Shown piece after piece: positions 17,023 to 25,078 of a DNA stretch of 64,000 nucleotides (within the stretch, counting starts at the first letter, position 1; each line of letters starts with the position of its first letter). The notes beneath the pieces are model-generated. The model had not been told where the DNA came from, did not search any database, and was given only the letters and a program-made list of their open reading frames with translations. This stretch comes from Peptostreptococcus porci (GTDB taxonomy: Bacteria > Bacillota > Clostridia > Peptostreptococcales > Peptostreptococcaceae), in contig NZ_VUNE01000001.1 of assembly GCF_009695815.1 (NCBI RefSeq), forward strand, positions 682,001-746,000. The letters run 5' to 3'. The position numbers were made by a program, and so were the translations under genes.

Positions 17023-19671
17023 ATGGATAATAAAAAGAAAATACTGCTAATTGATGGAAATTCTATAATCAATAGAGCATTTTTTGCCTTACCTCCTATG
17101 GATAATGGTGATGGATTGCACACAAATGCTGTTTATGGATTTTTGACAATGATGTTTAAGATGATAAAAAATATACAACCGACACATATTTCTGTCGCCT
17201 TTGACTTGAAGGCTCCTACATTTAGACATAAAGCCTTTGCAGATTATAAGGCTGGCAGAAAAGGTATGCCTTCTGAATTGGCAATGCAGCTTGAACCACT
17301 GAAAAATATTCTGGATTCAATGAATATAGATAGAAAAGAGCTTGAGGGTTATGAGGCTGATGATATTCTTGGAACAATATCGAGAATTGGAGAAGAAAAT
17401 GATTTTTCTGTTTATGTAGTCACAGGAGATAAGGATGCAATTCAATTGGCATCCGACAAAACTCTTGTTATGATAACAAAGAAAGGTGTTGCAGAAGTAG
17501 AGGAATATAATACAGAGGGCGTTATTGAAAGATATGGGCTGACACCAGCACAATTTATTGATTTGAAGGGCTTGATGGGTGATAAATCAGATAATATACC
17601 TGGAATACCTGGAATAGGTGAAAAAACAGGTATTAAGCTTTTGCAAGAATTTGGGAGTGTTGAAGGCGTTATTGAAAATGTGGACAAATTAAAGGGTGCT
17701 CAGAAAAAGAAAGTAGAAGAAAATACGGAATCTGCCATTATGAGTAAAGAGCTGGCTACGATAGATAGAAATATTCCGTTGGATTTGAGCTTTGAAGACA
17801 TGGAGTTTGGCTCCTTTGATGTTCAGGCTGTTATTAAAGAATTTCAAAAACTAAAATTCAATAGTCTTATTTCAAAGCTTTCGGAGCTTACAGACTGTGA
17901 AGAAAAGGAAGTAGAAAAAAAAGAAATTAATAAATTGGAAGACATTGAAACCTTTATTGAAAAAATTAACGAAGAAGGCGTTTTATCAATAAAGACCATT
18001 TGCAGGGAAGGAAATATTTTAGATAAGAATATTATCAAAACATTTCTATCGATTGATGGAAAGGAATACTACTATTTAGATGGTGAAGAGATAATTGCTT
18101 TAAAAGAGATATTGGAAAGTGAAGAGATAGAAAAAATAGGGTATGAGCTGAAGCAAGATTTTGTTGCACTTAGACCTTATGGAATATATTTGGGAAATAT
18201 TAAGTTTGATATCTCTATTGCCGAGTATGTAATAGAGTCGAAATCCTCGTCTTCATATGATATAGATTCAATAGCGAACAAATATCTCTACAAAAAAGTA
18301 ATGACAAAGGATGAGCTTTTGGGAAAGGGAGCGAAATCTCTTTCATTTGAAGAGGTCGATTTTGAAAATTTGAAAGACTATATTATCGGAATTTTTGATA
18401 CTGTATTCGGTGTGATAGAAGCTATGGAAAAAAGCATTATTGACGATGGTATGGAGATGCTGTTTTATGATGTTGAAATGCCTCTGATAGCAGTGCTAGG
18501 GGACATGGAATACACTGGTATTATGGTAGATAAGGATGTATTGAACGAATTGGATTTGGAGATTAAAGAGCTTATATACGATGCAGAAAAGAAGATTTTC
18601 TCTTTAGCAGGAGAGGAATTTAATATCAATTCTCCAAAACAGCTAGGTGTAATAATTTTCGAAAAGCTTGGTCTACCCGTAGTGAAAAAGACGAAAACAG
18701 GATATTCAACAAATGCTGAGGTATTAGAAAAACTGATGGATGAGCATGAAATAATAAGATTGATTTCGGATTATAGAACAGTGGTAAAATTGAAATCGAC
18801 ATATATTGACGGTTTGAATTCAGTAATTAATGAAAAGGATGGGAGAATCCACTCCACATTTAATCAAACCATTGCTTCGACGGGAAGAATCTCTTCAACA
18901 GATCCAAATCTTCAAAACATACCAGTTAGAACTAATATAGGTAGAAATATTAGAAAGGTATTTATTTCTGAAAATGGTAGAAAGCTTGTAGATGCCGATT
19001 ATTCTCAGGTTGAATTGAGAGTTTTGGCTCATATGAGTGGTGATGAAAATATGATTGAAGCATTTTCAAGTGGAGAGGATATACATAGAAAAACAGCATC
19101 TCAAGTTTTTAATGTTAGTCTTGATGATGTTACGCCGGAGTTGAGAAGTGCGGCAAAGGCGGTAAATTTCGGAATCATATATGGAAAGAGTGATTTTGGT
19201 CTGGCGAAGGATTTGAATATTTCACTAGCAAGGGCAAAGGATTATATAAATAGTTATTTTGGCAAGTACGACAAGATAAAAGGTTTTATGGATGAGATTG
19301 TCGCCAATGCTGAAAGAACAGGATATTCTACCACTATGTTCAATAGAAGAAGATATATTCCAGAGATAAAATCAAACAATTTTATCGATAAGAACAGAGG
19401 TAAAAGAGCGGCGATGAATGCTCCAATACAAGGAAGTGCAGCCGATATCATTAAAATTGCCATGGTGAATGTACATAATCGTCTTTTTGAAGAGGGTTTA
19501 AAATCAAAATTAATACTTCAAGTACACGATGAGTTGATTGTGGAAGCAGTTGAAGATGAACTTGAAATAATTGAAGCTCTTTTAAAAGAAGAAATGGAAA
19601 ATGCCGTTTATTTAGATGTTGATCTCGATGTGGATTTAAACATTGGAAATTCATGGTATGAAACGAAATAA
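17023..19671 (+). CDS. polA: DNA polymerase I
   Basis: Repair and Okazaki-fragment polymerase of 882 residues. The N-terminal ~300 residues are the 5'-3' exonuclease (DGNSIINRAFFA at the start, GDKSDNIPGIPGIGEKT near residue 188). Residues ~310-490 have the fold region of the 3'-5' exonuclease, but the DxE motif I is replaced (LSIKTI) and the last Asp of the site is not apparent, so proofreading should be lost, as in Bacillus and Thermus enzymes. The polymerase domain follows with DPNLQNIP, DADYSQVELR, the O-helix K..NFGIIYG and QVHDE. ATG 17023 is chosen because AGAGG precedes it properly; ATG 17008 upstream lies before that ribosome site. Confidence 0.97.
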   Translation: MDNKKKILLIDGNSIINRAFFALPPMDNGDGLHTNAVYGFLTMMFKMIKNIQPTHISVAFDLKAPTFRHKAFADYKAGRKGMPSELAMQLEPLKNILDSMNIDRKELEGYEADDILGTISRIGEENDFSVYVVTGDKDAIQLASDKTLVMITKKGVAEVEEYNTEGVIERYGLTPAQFIDLKGLMGDKSDNIPGIPGIGEKTGIKLLQEFGSVEGVIENVDKLKGAQKKKVEENTESAIMSKELATIDRNIPLDLSFEDMEFGSFDVQAVIKEFQKLKFNSLISKLSELTDCEEKEVEKKEINKLEDIETFIEKINEEGVLSIKTICREGNILDKNIIKTFLSIDGKEYYYLDGEEIIALKEILESEEIEKIGYELKQDFVALRPYGIYLGNIKFDISIAEYVIESKSSSSYDIDSIANKYLYKKVMTKDELLGKGAKSLSFEEVDFENLKDYIIGIFDTVFGVIEAMEKSIIDDGMEMLFYDVEMPLIAVLGDMEYTGIMVDKDVLNELDLEIKELIYDAEKKIFSLAGEEFNINSPKQLGVIIFEKLGLPVVKKTKTGYSTNAEVLEKLMDEHEIIRLISDYRTVVKLKSTYIDGLNSVINEKDGRIHSTFNQTIASTGRISSTDPNLQNIPVRTNIGRNIRKVFISENGRKLVDADYSQVELRVLAHMSGDENMIEAFSSGEDIHRKTASQVFNVSLDDVTPELRSAAKAVNFGIIYGKSDFGLAKDLNISLARAKDYINSYFGKYDKIKGFMDEIVANAERTGYSTTMFNRRRYIPEIKSNNFIDKNRGKRAAMNAPIQGSAADIIKIAMVNVHNRLFEEGLKSKLILQVHDELIVEAVEDELEIIEALLKEEMENAVYLDVDLDVDLNIGNSWYETK

Positions 19672-19720
19672 AGATTTAAGCTATGAATACTATAAATAAT
19701 AATTAGAGTTTCTTATTGTA

Positions 19721-19759
19721 ATATTTATTGTACATATTTATTATACATATTTATTATAT
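19721..19759 (+). repeat. Three tandem 13-bp A/T repeats before coaE
   Basis: ATATTTATTGTAC, ATATTTATTATAC and ATATTTATTATAT follow one another without a gap between polA and coaE. It is probably slippage-prone spacer DNA; a role is not evident. Confidence 0.7.
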
Positions 19760-19830
19760 ATTGTGTTTATAATAATTAAATTTGATTGTAATGATTTTGA
19801 ATAAAATGTGATAATTGAGGAAGTGATGTT

Positions 19831-20457
19831 ATGCTTGTATTGGGTTTAACTGGTAATATTGGATGTGGTAAAAGCACAGTTTCTAGTAGATTTAAAGAAT
19901 TTGGCATTGATGTAATCGACGCCGACCTTTTAACTAGAGAGATTTACAAACATTCAGATGTCATTGAAGAACTAAGGAAAGTTTTTCCTGATGCCATTGG
20001 AATAGCAGGTAATCAAATGATTGTTGATAGAAAAACCTTAGGGAAATTAGTATTCGATGATTCTAAAAAGCTAAAACAGCTAAATTCGATTACTCATAAG
20101 AAAATAAATGAATTGATTGACAATAGAATTGAAACGTCGCGCTCCGATATTGTGGTTGTTGATGCAGCACTTTTGTTTGAGACGGGTATGCAGGGAAAAT
20201 TCGATAAAGTCATCACTGTATATTGTGACGAAAGAGTCCAACTGGAAAGAGTGATTCAGCGTGATAATCTAAGTTGTGAGGATGCAAAGAAGAGGATAGA
20301 CAGTCAGCTTTCGCAAAATGTTAAGGTAAGTAAATCTGATTTTTCCATAGATAATTCTGGAGGAATCGATGAGTTAAACAAGAGTATAGAAAATCTAATG
20401 GAACAAATAAAAATATGGAAATTAGAAATTGGGGGAAATTGGTTTGAAGAAAAATAA
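19831..20457 (+). CDS. coaE: Dephospho-CoA kinase
   Basis: Last step of coenzyme A synthesis, phosphorylating the 3'-hydroxyl of dephospho-CoA with ATP. The 208-residue protein opens with the Walker A loop GLTGNIGCGKST (residues 5-16), followed by IDADLLTREIY, DAALLFETGM and QRDNLSCEDAKKRI, all typical of CoaE. A GAGGAAGTG ribosome site precedes the ATG. The adjacent polA-coaE-lytic transglycosylase order is common in Clostridia. Its 3' end overlaps the next gene by 14 bp, implying translational coupling. Confidence 0.95.
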   Translation: MLVLGLTGNIGCGKSTVSSRFKEFGIDVIDADLLTREIYKHSDVIEELRKVFPDAIGIAGNQMIVDRKTLGKLVFDDSKKLKQLNSITHKKINELIDNRIETSRSDIVVVDAALLFETGMQGKFDKVITVYCDERVQLERVIQRDNLSCEDAKKRIDSQLSQNVKVSKSDFSIDNSGGIDELNKSIENLMEQIKIWKLEIGGNWFEEK

Positions 20458-20989
20458 GGCTAGAATAGTTTGTATTTTTGTTTTGGTTGCAATATTATCG
20501 ATATTTATATGCAACAAACAAGTTTCAAAGGTATTTTATCCTACAAAGTACAAAAAAATTGTAGAGTATTACTCTGATCTATACGACATAGACAAGTATC
20601 TAATATATAGTATTATCAAAACAGAGAGTAGTTTCGAGCCAAATGCAGTTTCTACAAAAAATGCCAAGGGGTTGATGCAGGTTACCGATATAACGGCTGA
20701 GTGGGTCAATGAAGAGCTGAGGATTAAAAATATGAATGTTTTTGATCCAGATACCAATATAAGAGTCGGAACATATTATTTAAAAAAATTGGAGAGCCAG
20801 TTTGATGGGAATTTGACCTTGATGATTGCTGCATATAATGGTGGATCTGGAAATGTGAGAAAGTGGCTCAAGAATCCCCAGTATAGCTCTGATGGTGTGA
20901 CACTTGAGAATATTCCATTCAAAGAAACCTCGGGTTATACGAAAAAAGTTTTGAAGAACTATGAGCTTTACAAGAAAATATATCAGTAA
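20444..20989 (+). CDS. Membrane-anchored lytic transglycosylase (SLT domain)
   Basis: Cleaves peptidoglycan glycan strands with formation of anhydro-muramic acid. The 181-residue protein starts with a short basic segment and one hydrophobic helix (about residues 6-24), a likely signal anchor, followed by a Slt70-type domain. The catalytic glutamate lies in KTESSFEPNAVS, followed by the family motifs AKGLMQVT and AAYNGGSGNV. I prefer TTG 20444, for which the GGGGGA at 20431-20436 is the ribosome site; the frame is also open to TTG 20429. The overlap with coaE suggests co-expression. Confidence 0.9.
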   Translation: MKKNKARIVCIFVLVAILSIFICNKQVSKVFYPTKYKKIVEYYSDLYDIDKYLIYSIIKTESSFEPNAVSTKNAKGLMQVTDITAEWVNEELRIKNMNVFDPDTNIRVGTYYLKKLESQFDGNLTLMIAAYNGGSGNVRKWLKNPQYSSDGVTLENIPFKETSGYTKKVLKNYELYKKIYQ

Positions 20990-21083
20990 GCTGTATTTGA
21001 AATCATGCTCTTTAGAACAATAATATTGAACGATATGTTGATATGTTGAAAAGCTTTTAAAACAGTGAACTGATTTATGAATA

Positions 21084-21104
21084 TTCTACCATATGAATGT
21101 AGAA
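21084..21104. promoter_or_regulatory. Inverted repeat before the heavy-metal-binding protein gene
   Basis: TTCTAC (21084-21089) and GTAGAA (21099-21104) are separated by 9 bp, 32 bp before the copZ-like start. It could be a small operator but does not match the known CsoR or CopY consensus. Confidence 0.3.
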
Positions 21105-21135
21105 ACTAATACAAAAAAGAATGGAGGAATTGGCA

Positions 21136-21354
21136 ATGAAAAAAAGACTATTTATTGAAGGAATGCATTGTGCAAATTGTGTAAAGGGACTTGAAGCAGT
21201 TCTTAATGAGGATATCGATGGAGTAAAAGTCGATAGGATAAGCTTAGAGGAAAAGTATGCAGATGTAGATGTTGAAGATGGAGTAACTGATGAAGCTCTA
21301 AAGATTGCTGTTGAGGAATTAGATTTTAAGCTTGTTGGAATAGAATTGTTATAA
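21136..21354 (+). CDS. Heavy-metal-associated (HMA) domain protein, copper-chaperone-like
   Basis: A stand-alone 72-residue HMA domain. The metal-binding loop GMHCANC (residues 9-15) has the two cysteines that bind Cu(I) in CopZ-type chaperones; the rest fits the beta-alpha-beta-beta-alpha-beta pattern. GGAGG at 21123-21127 places the start at ATG 21136 rather than ATG 21121, which lies in front of the ribosome site. No copper ATPase or CsoR gene is adjacent, so the partner is unknown; binding of other soft metals is possible. Confidence 0.85.
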   Translation: MKKRLFIEGMHCANCVKGLEAVLNEDIDGVKVDRISLEEKYADVDVEDGVTDEALKIAVEELDFKLVGIELL

Positions 21355-21427
21355 AAATTTACCATAATAAAATACAGACTATTGACAAAAAAACAGATTA
21401 TTGTTTAAAAAAGTAAAATAAAATTAA

Positions 21428-21498
21428 GTTACAAAAAAGTTACAGAAAACTGTTGGTTTAGCGATTTAATAGTTACAAATTGGTTATCAAAAGTTACA
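21428..21498. promoter_or_regulatory. Array of WalR-box-like half-sites upstream of the NlpC/P60 gene
   Basis: On the minus strand TGTAAC-N5-TGTAAC (21444-21428) is an exact match to the WalR/YycF box known from Bacillus and Staphylococcus. Further GTTACA or GTTATC half-sites lie at 21472, 21483 and 21493, spaced by about 10-11 bp, i.e. on the same helix face. The array ends about 40 bp before the -35 of the downstream promoter. Confidence 0.6.
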
Positions 21499-21536
21499 AA
21501 AAAACGATAAAATAATGATTTTTTGTAAAAAAATAC

Positions 21537-21566
21537 TTTACAAACTGTAATAAAATGATGTATTAT
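21537..21566 (+). promoter_or_regulatory. Promoter of the SH3/NlpC-P60 gene
   Basis: TTTACA (21537-21542), an 18-bp spacer and TATTAT (21561-21566). The leader of about 125 nt contains a hairpin GTCAGCA-GT-TGCTGAC at 21652-21667 just before the ribosome site, and another TGTAAC-N5-TGTCAG element at 21640-21656. The rest of the 21355-21699 gap is explained by the WalR-like array. Confidence 0.55.
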
Positions 21567-21699
21567 AGATTTATAGCTTGAATGCGATAGTAATATTTTA
21601 CTATGTTCACGAGTGTTTTAGAGAAAAGTAACAATTGATTGTAACAAATGTGTCAGCAGTTGCTGACTATAAATAATATAATGAGAGGTGAGAATTTAG

Positions 21700-23100
21700 A
21701 TGAAAAAAGCAATAACAGTGTTAGGGTTAGGTGCAGCTGCAGTAGCCATATCTGTTTCAAATGCTAGTGCAATGGAACAACAAGTAGAGGCAACCAACGG
21801 TATCAACCTTAGAGAACAGCCAAGTGCGACTTCAAATAAGGTCTCAGAACTTCAAGCAGGGGCGAAATTAACAGTTATTAGTAACCAAGATGGTTGGGCA
21901 AATGTTCAAACTGAGGATGGTCAAAATGGTTGGGTCAGTGGATACTATGTGTCAGGAAACGAAGCTGATGGAAAAGTGCAATCTAATGATGTTGATTCAG
22001 CAAATAAAAATGAAAATAATGATGTTAATGCAAATAGTGAGATAAAAAGTGGAAATAAGGTTGTAACAAACGAAAATACAGAAAAAGTAGAAGTTAATTC
22101 AAACTTTGAAAATTTAGGCGCTGCCAATGTGAAAACTGGGCAGGGCAGCAATGTAGAGGTTAAATCAAATGCAAAAATAGCGTCTACTACATCGCTTAAC
22201 GTTAGAATTGGTCCATCAGTTTCAAATGGTATTTCAGGTGTGATCTATAAAGGTGAAATATTTAAGGTTGTTTCAAAATCGTCTAATGGATGGTATAAGG
22301 TGATTCTTAAGGATGGTACAACTGGTTGGGCTAGTGGAAAATACATCAACCTTACTAATGAAGTTGATAAATCAAATGTTTCAGAATTTATTAAGGGCTC
22401 AGACAATGACGTGAAGTCTACTGAAACTAATACTACTGTTTCTTCAAATCAAGGAACTGTTAACAGCAAGGTTGGTTTGAATGTTAGAGCAGGTGCTGGA
22501 ACAAAGAATGCAGTTATATCTACATTGAAGAGCAATGCTGTAGTAAATATCATCGGTGAAGAAAATGGATGGTATAAAATTAAGCTAAGCGATGGTAGTA
22601 CTGGATACGTTGGTGCAAGTTTTATCAATAGAACTGCTTCAACTACTTCTACAGATAGCACTAAATCATCAGCTACTGCGAAGCAGACAGATACAAAGGT
22701 TGCTGTTGGTGATACAACTCCGTCGGCAACAGGAAACAAGGTCGCTGATTATGCTCAGACTTTGCTAGGAACAAGATATACTTGGGGTGGAAGTTCGACT
22801 TCAGGATTTGACTGTTCTGGTTTTACTCAGTATGTATATAAGAATGCGCTTGGCGTAGATATTCCAAGAGTTTCTAGAGCACAGGCAACAGTTGGTAGTG
22901 CAGTTAGTACTTCAAGTATGAAGGTTGGAGATTTGTTGTATTTTGATACTACAGGCTCAGGAACAACTAGCCACGTTGGAATATATCTAGGAAATGGAAA
23001 GTTCATCCATGCAAGTGGTACTGCAACTAATCCAGAATACGTGAAGGTATCTAATCTATCTGAAAAATGGGTTAAGCTACTTGGTGCTAGAAGAATATAA
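21700..23100 (+). CDS. Secreted peptidoglycan hydrolase: three SH3 domains plus NlpC/P60
   Basis: A 466-residue exported endopeptidase, probably cutting D-Glu-diamino acid bonds in stem peptides. A signal peptide (about residues 1-24) is followed by three bacterial SH3 domains, each with an N(V/L)R...G or NLREQPS opening and a GWxxG(K/Y)Y(I/V) closing (about residues 28-84, 160-216, 253-310), linked by Asn/Ser/Thr-rich spacers. The C-terminal ~115 residues are an NlpC/P60 domain with the catalytic Cys372 in GFDCSGF and the histidine in SHVGIYLG. The upstream WalR-like boxes suggest control by the essential wall-stress two-component system that regulates comparable autolysins in other Firmicutes. 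A strong terminator follows. Confidence 0.94.
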   Translation: MKKAITVLGLGAAAVAISVSNASAMEQQVEATNGINLREQPSATSNKVSELQAGAKLTVISNQDGWANVQTEDGQNGWVSGYYVSGNEADGKVQSNDVDSANKNENNDVNANSEIKSGNKVVTNENTEKVEVNSNFENLGAANVKTGQGSNVEVKSNAKIASTTSLNVRIGPSVSNGISGVIYKGEIFKVVSKSSNGWYKVILKDGTTGWASGKYINLTNEVDKSNVSEFIKGSDNDVKSTETNTTVSSNQGTVNSKVGLNVRAGAGTKNAVISTLKSNAVVNIIGEENGWYKIKLSDGSTGYVGASFINRTASTTSTDSTKSSATAKQTDTKVAVGDTTPSATGNKVADYAQTLLGTRYTWGGSSTSGFDCSGFTQYVYKNALGVDIPRVSRAQATVGSAVSTSSMKVGDLLYFDTTGSGTTSHVGIYLGNGKFIHASGTATNPEYVKVSNLSEKWVKLLGARRI

Positions 23101-23124
23101 TTATTATATATAGTTGATTTATTG

Positions 23125-23169
23125 GCAGATTTTCTTAATGAATAGTTTCATTGGAAAATCTGCTTTTTA
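23125..23169 (+). terminator. Terminator after the NlpC/P60 gene
   Basis: GCAGATTTTC pairs perfectly with GAAAATCTGC, with a second inner helix AATGAA/TTTCATT, followed by five Ts. Confidence 0.9.
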
Positions 23170-23241
23170 GTTTCACTTTTTTACGCAATGTATATTTTTA
23201 GTGAAATATATACATGTTTACTTTATTCGATTTTAACATAG

Positions 23242-23466
23242 AATTTAGTATCGAAAAAGAATACATTTCTTGATAAGTATTCAATTTCTGGAAGAGTATT
23301 CAATTTTAAAAAAATATATGATATAAAATTATCAATTGAGAAAAATAAAAAACTAAATAGTATATCAAATACACGATATTCTGAAGATGTGAAAAGTTTA
23401 GAAAATTCATATTATTATCAGATTAAGTTCACAAATGACATGAAAATATGTAGAATAATTATTTAA
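23242..23466 (+). pseudogene. Start-less open frame, possible remnant of a small gene
   Basis: Within the 617-bp gap before rnf a frame runs without stop for 74 codons from the TAG at 23239 to TAA 23464-23466, but has no ATG, GTG or TTG until codon 50. Its C-terminal part, reading SLENSYYYQIKF and ending MKICRIII, has a loose resemblance to the end of RelE/HigB-type toxins. It may be a decayed toxin gene or chance in AT-rich DNA. No antitoxin gene is visible beside it. The rest of the gap is featureless A/T-rich sequence. Confidence 0.2.
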
Positions 23467-23641
23467 ATTAGCATTTTATGTGTATTTTATTTCATTTTTA
23501 TTTGTATGATATTTTATTTTTTTTTATTTATTATAAGAAAAAGTGAAAAAAAATAAAAAAAATTTAAAAATTAAGTCATTATTAAGGTATTTTTCAAAAT
23601 AATTTTCCAAAAACGTTTTTTTTATCGTTTAACACTTGTTA

Positions 23642-23670
23642 TTGCTAATTTTTTAGAGTTGTTGTATACT
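23642..23670 (+). promoter_or_regulatory. Promoter of the rnf operon
   Basis: TTGCTA (23642-23647), a 17-bp spacer and TATACT (23665-23670), about 47 bp before rnfC. An inverted repeat begins inside the -10 (separate entry). Confidence 0.6.
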
Positions 23671-23697
23671 AGTAATTGAAATAAATTAAATACTAGT
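23668..23697. promoter_or_regulatory. Inverted repeat at the rnf transcription start (operator candidate)
   Basis: ACTAGTAATT (23668-23677) and AAATACTAGT (23688-23697) form a 10-bp inverted repeat with one mismatch around a 10-bp centre; each arm contains the palindrome ACTAGT. It covers the expected transcription start. Confidence 0.45.
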
Positions 23698-23717
23698 TAA
23701 GAATAGGGGGTAACAGA

Positions 23718-25055
23718 ATGAAACTCTTAACTTTTAAGGGAGGAATACATCCTCCGTATGGAAAAGAGTATGCAAATAAAAAACCAATTGAGAGAGCAAA
23801 GGCTCCTTCTACTGTTTATATCCCACTTCAGCAACATATCGGTGCACCGGCAAAGTGCATTGTAGAAGTTGGAGAAGAAGTGAAGCTTGGACAAAAGATT
23901 GGTGAAGCTCAAGGTTTCGTATCTTCTAATATTCATTCATCGGTATCGGGTGTAGTAAAAGCAATTCAACCATGTGGAGTTCCAGGTGGTACTGCAATGT
24001 GCGTAATTATCGAAAATGATTTTAAAGAAGAACTTCATGAAAGTGTGAAGCCAAAGGGTGATGTTGAAACTCTTGAAAAAGAAGAGATAGTGGCAATCAT
24101 TAAAGAGGCTGGAATAGTTGGTATGGGTGGTGCGACTTTCCCTAACCATGTTAAAATTTCTCCACCACCAGATTCAAAGGCAGAATTCGTGATTTTGAAT
24201 GGTGCAGAGTGTGAGCCATATTTAACAGCTGATGATAGATTAATGGTTGAACATCCAGATGATGTTGTGTATGGTTTAAGAGCTCTTTTAAAAGCATTAA
24301 ATGTAGACAAAGGTTTTATTGGTATAGAAGTAAATAAGCCTGAAGCGATTAAAAATATGATAAAAGCTGCTGAACCATATCCAGAAATCGAAGTTGCGAG
24401 CCTTCAGGTAAAATATCCAGAAGGTGCTGAAAAACAGCTTATTTATGCCTGTACTGGAAGAGAAGTTCCATCTGGAGCACTTCCTATAGCTGTTGGTGCA
24501 GTTGTTACGAATGTTGCGACATCAGCAGCAATCGCAAGAGCAATAAGAGAAGGTATGCCTCTTGTTGAAAGAATTACGACTGTTACAGGTCCATGTATAA
24601 AGGAACCTAAAAACTTAATAACAAAGGTTGGAACTAAATTTAGCGAAATTATAGAACAATGTGGTGGCATAAAAGAAGGTGTTACAGCGAGAAAACTGAT
24701 TGCTGGTGGGCCTATGATGGGTCTAGCGCAATACACTGATGATATTTCTACAAATAAAGGTTCTTCAGGAATATTGATACTTGACGAAGCGATGTCTGTA
24801 GCTCCAGAACCAATGAACTGTATTAAATGTGGTAGATGTACAGACGTATGTCCAGCATTCCTTCAGCCATTATTTATCAGTGCATATTCGTTGAAGAATA
24901 ATTTTGACGAAGCAGAAAAGCATAGGGCAATGGATTGCATCGAATGTGGTTCATGTTCATATATTTGTCCTGCTAGAAGATTGTTATTACCTTCTATAAG
25001 ACAGGCGAAGAGAGAAATAGGTGCTAAGAGAAGAAAAGCTGCAGCACAAAAGTAA
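23718..25055 (+). CDS. rnfC: Rnf complex subunit C (electron transport complex, NADH-binding)
   Basis: Peripheral subunit of the ferredoxin:NAD+ oxidoreductase that couples electron flow to Na+ or H+ export. The 445-residue protein has an N-terminal SLBB-type region, the FMN/NADH loop GMGGATFPNHVK (about residues 136-147) and a C-terminal 2[4Fe-4S] ferredoxin domain with CIKCGRCTDVCP and CIECGSCSYICP. It starts at ATG 23718 after GGGGGT. It is the first gene of a complete six-gene operon in the order C-D-G-E-A-B found in clostridia. The C-terminus is shorter than the Ala/Lys-rich tails of proteobacterial RnfC. Confidence 0.97.
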   Translation: MKLLTFKGGIHPPYGKEYANKKPIERAKAPSTVYIPLQQHIGAPAKCIVEVGEEVKLGQKIGEAQGFVSSNIHSSVSGVVKAIQPCGVPGGTAMCVIIENDFKEELHESVKPKGDVETLEKEEIVAIIKEAGIVGMGGATFPNHVKISPPPDSKAEFVILNGAECEPYLTADDRLMVEHPDDVVYGLRALLKALNVDKGFIGIEVNKPEAIKNMIKAAEPYPEIEVASLQVKYPEGAEKQLIYACTGREVPSGALPIAVGAVVTNVATSAAIARAIREGMPLVERITTVTGPCIKEPKNLITKVGTKFSEIIEQCGGIKEGVTARKLIAGGPMMGLAQYTDDISTNKGSSGILILDEAMSVAPEPMNCIKCGRCTDVCPAFLQPLFISAYSLKNNFDEAEKHRAMDCIECGSCSYICPARRLLLPSIRQAKREIGAKRRKAAAQK

Positions 25056-25078
25056 ATAATTAGTTAGGAGGAAAAATA

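Noticed and set aside
23625-23645. Rex operator before rnf (TTAACA next to TTGTTA)
   Set aside because: The half-sites are in the opposite order and spacing from the Rex consensus TTGTTAA-N4-TTAACAA.
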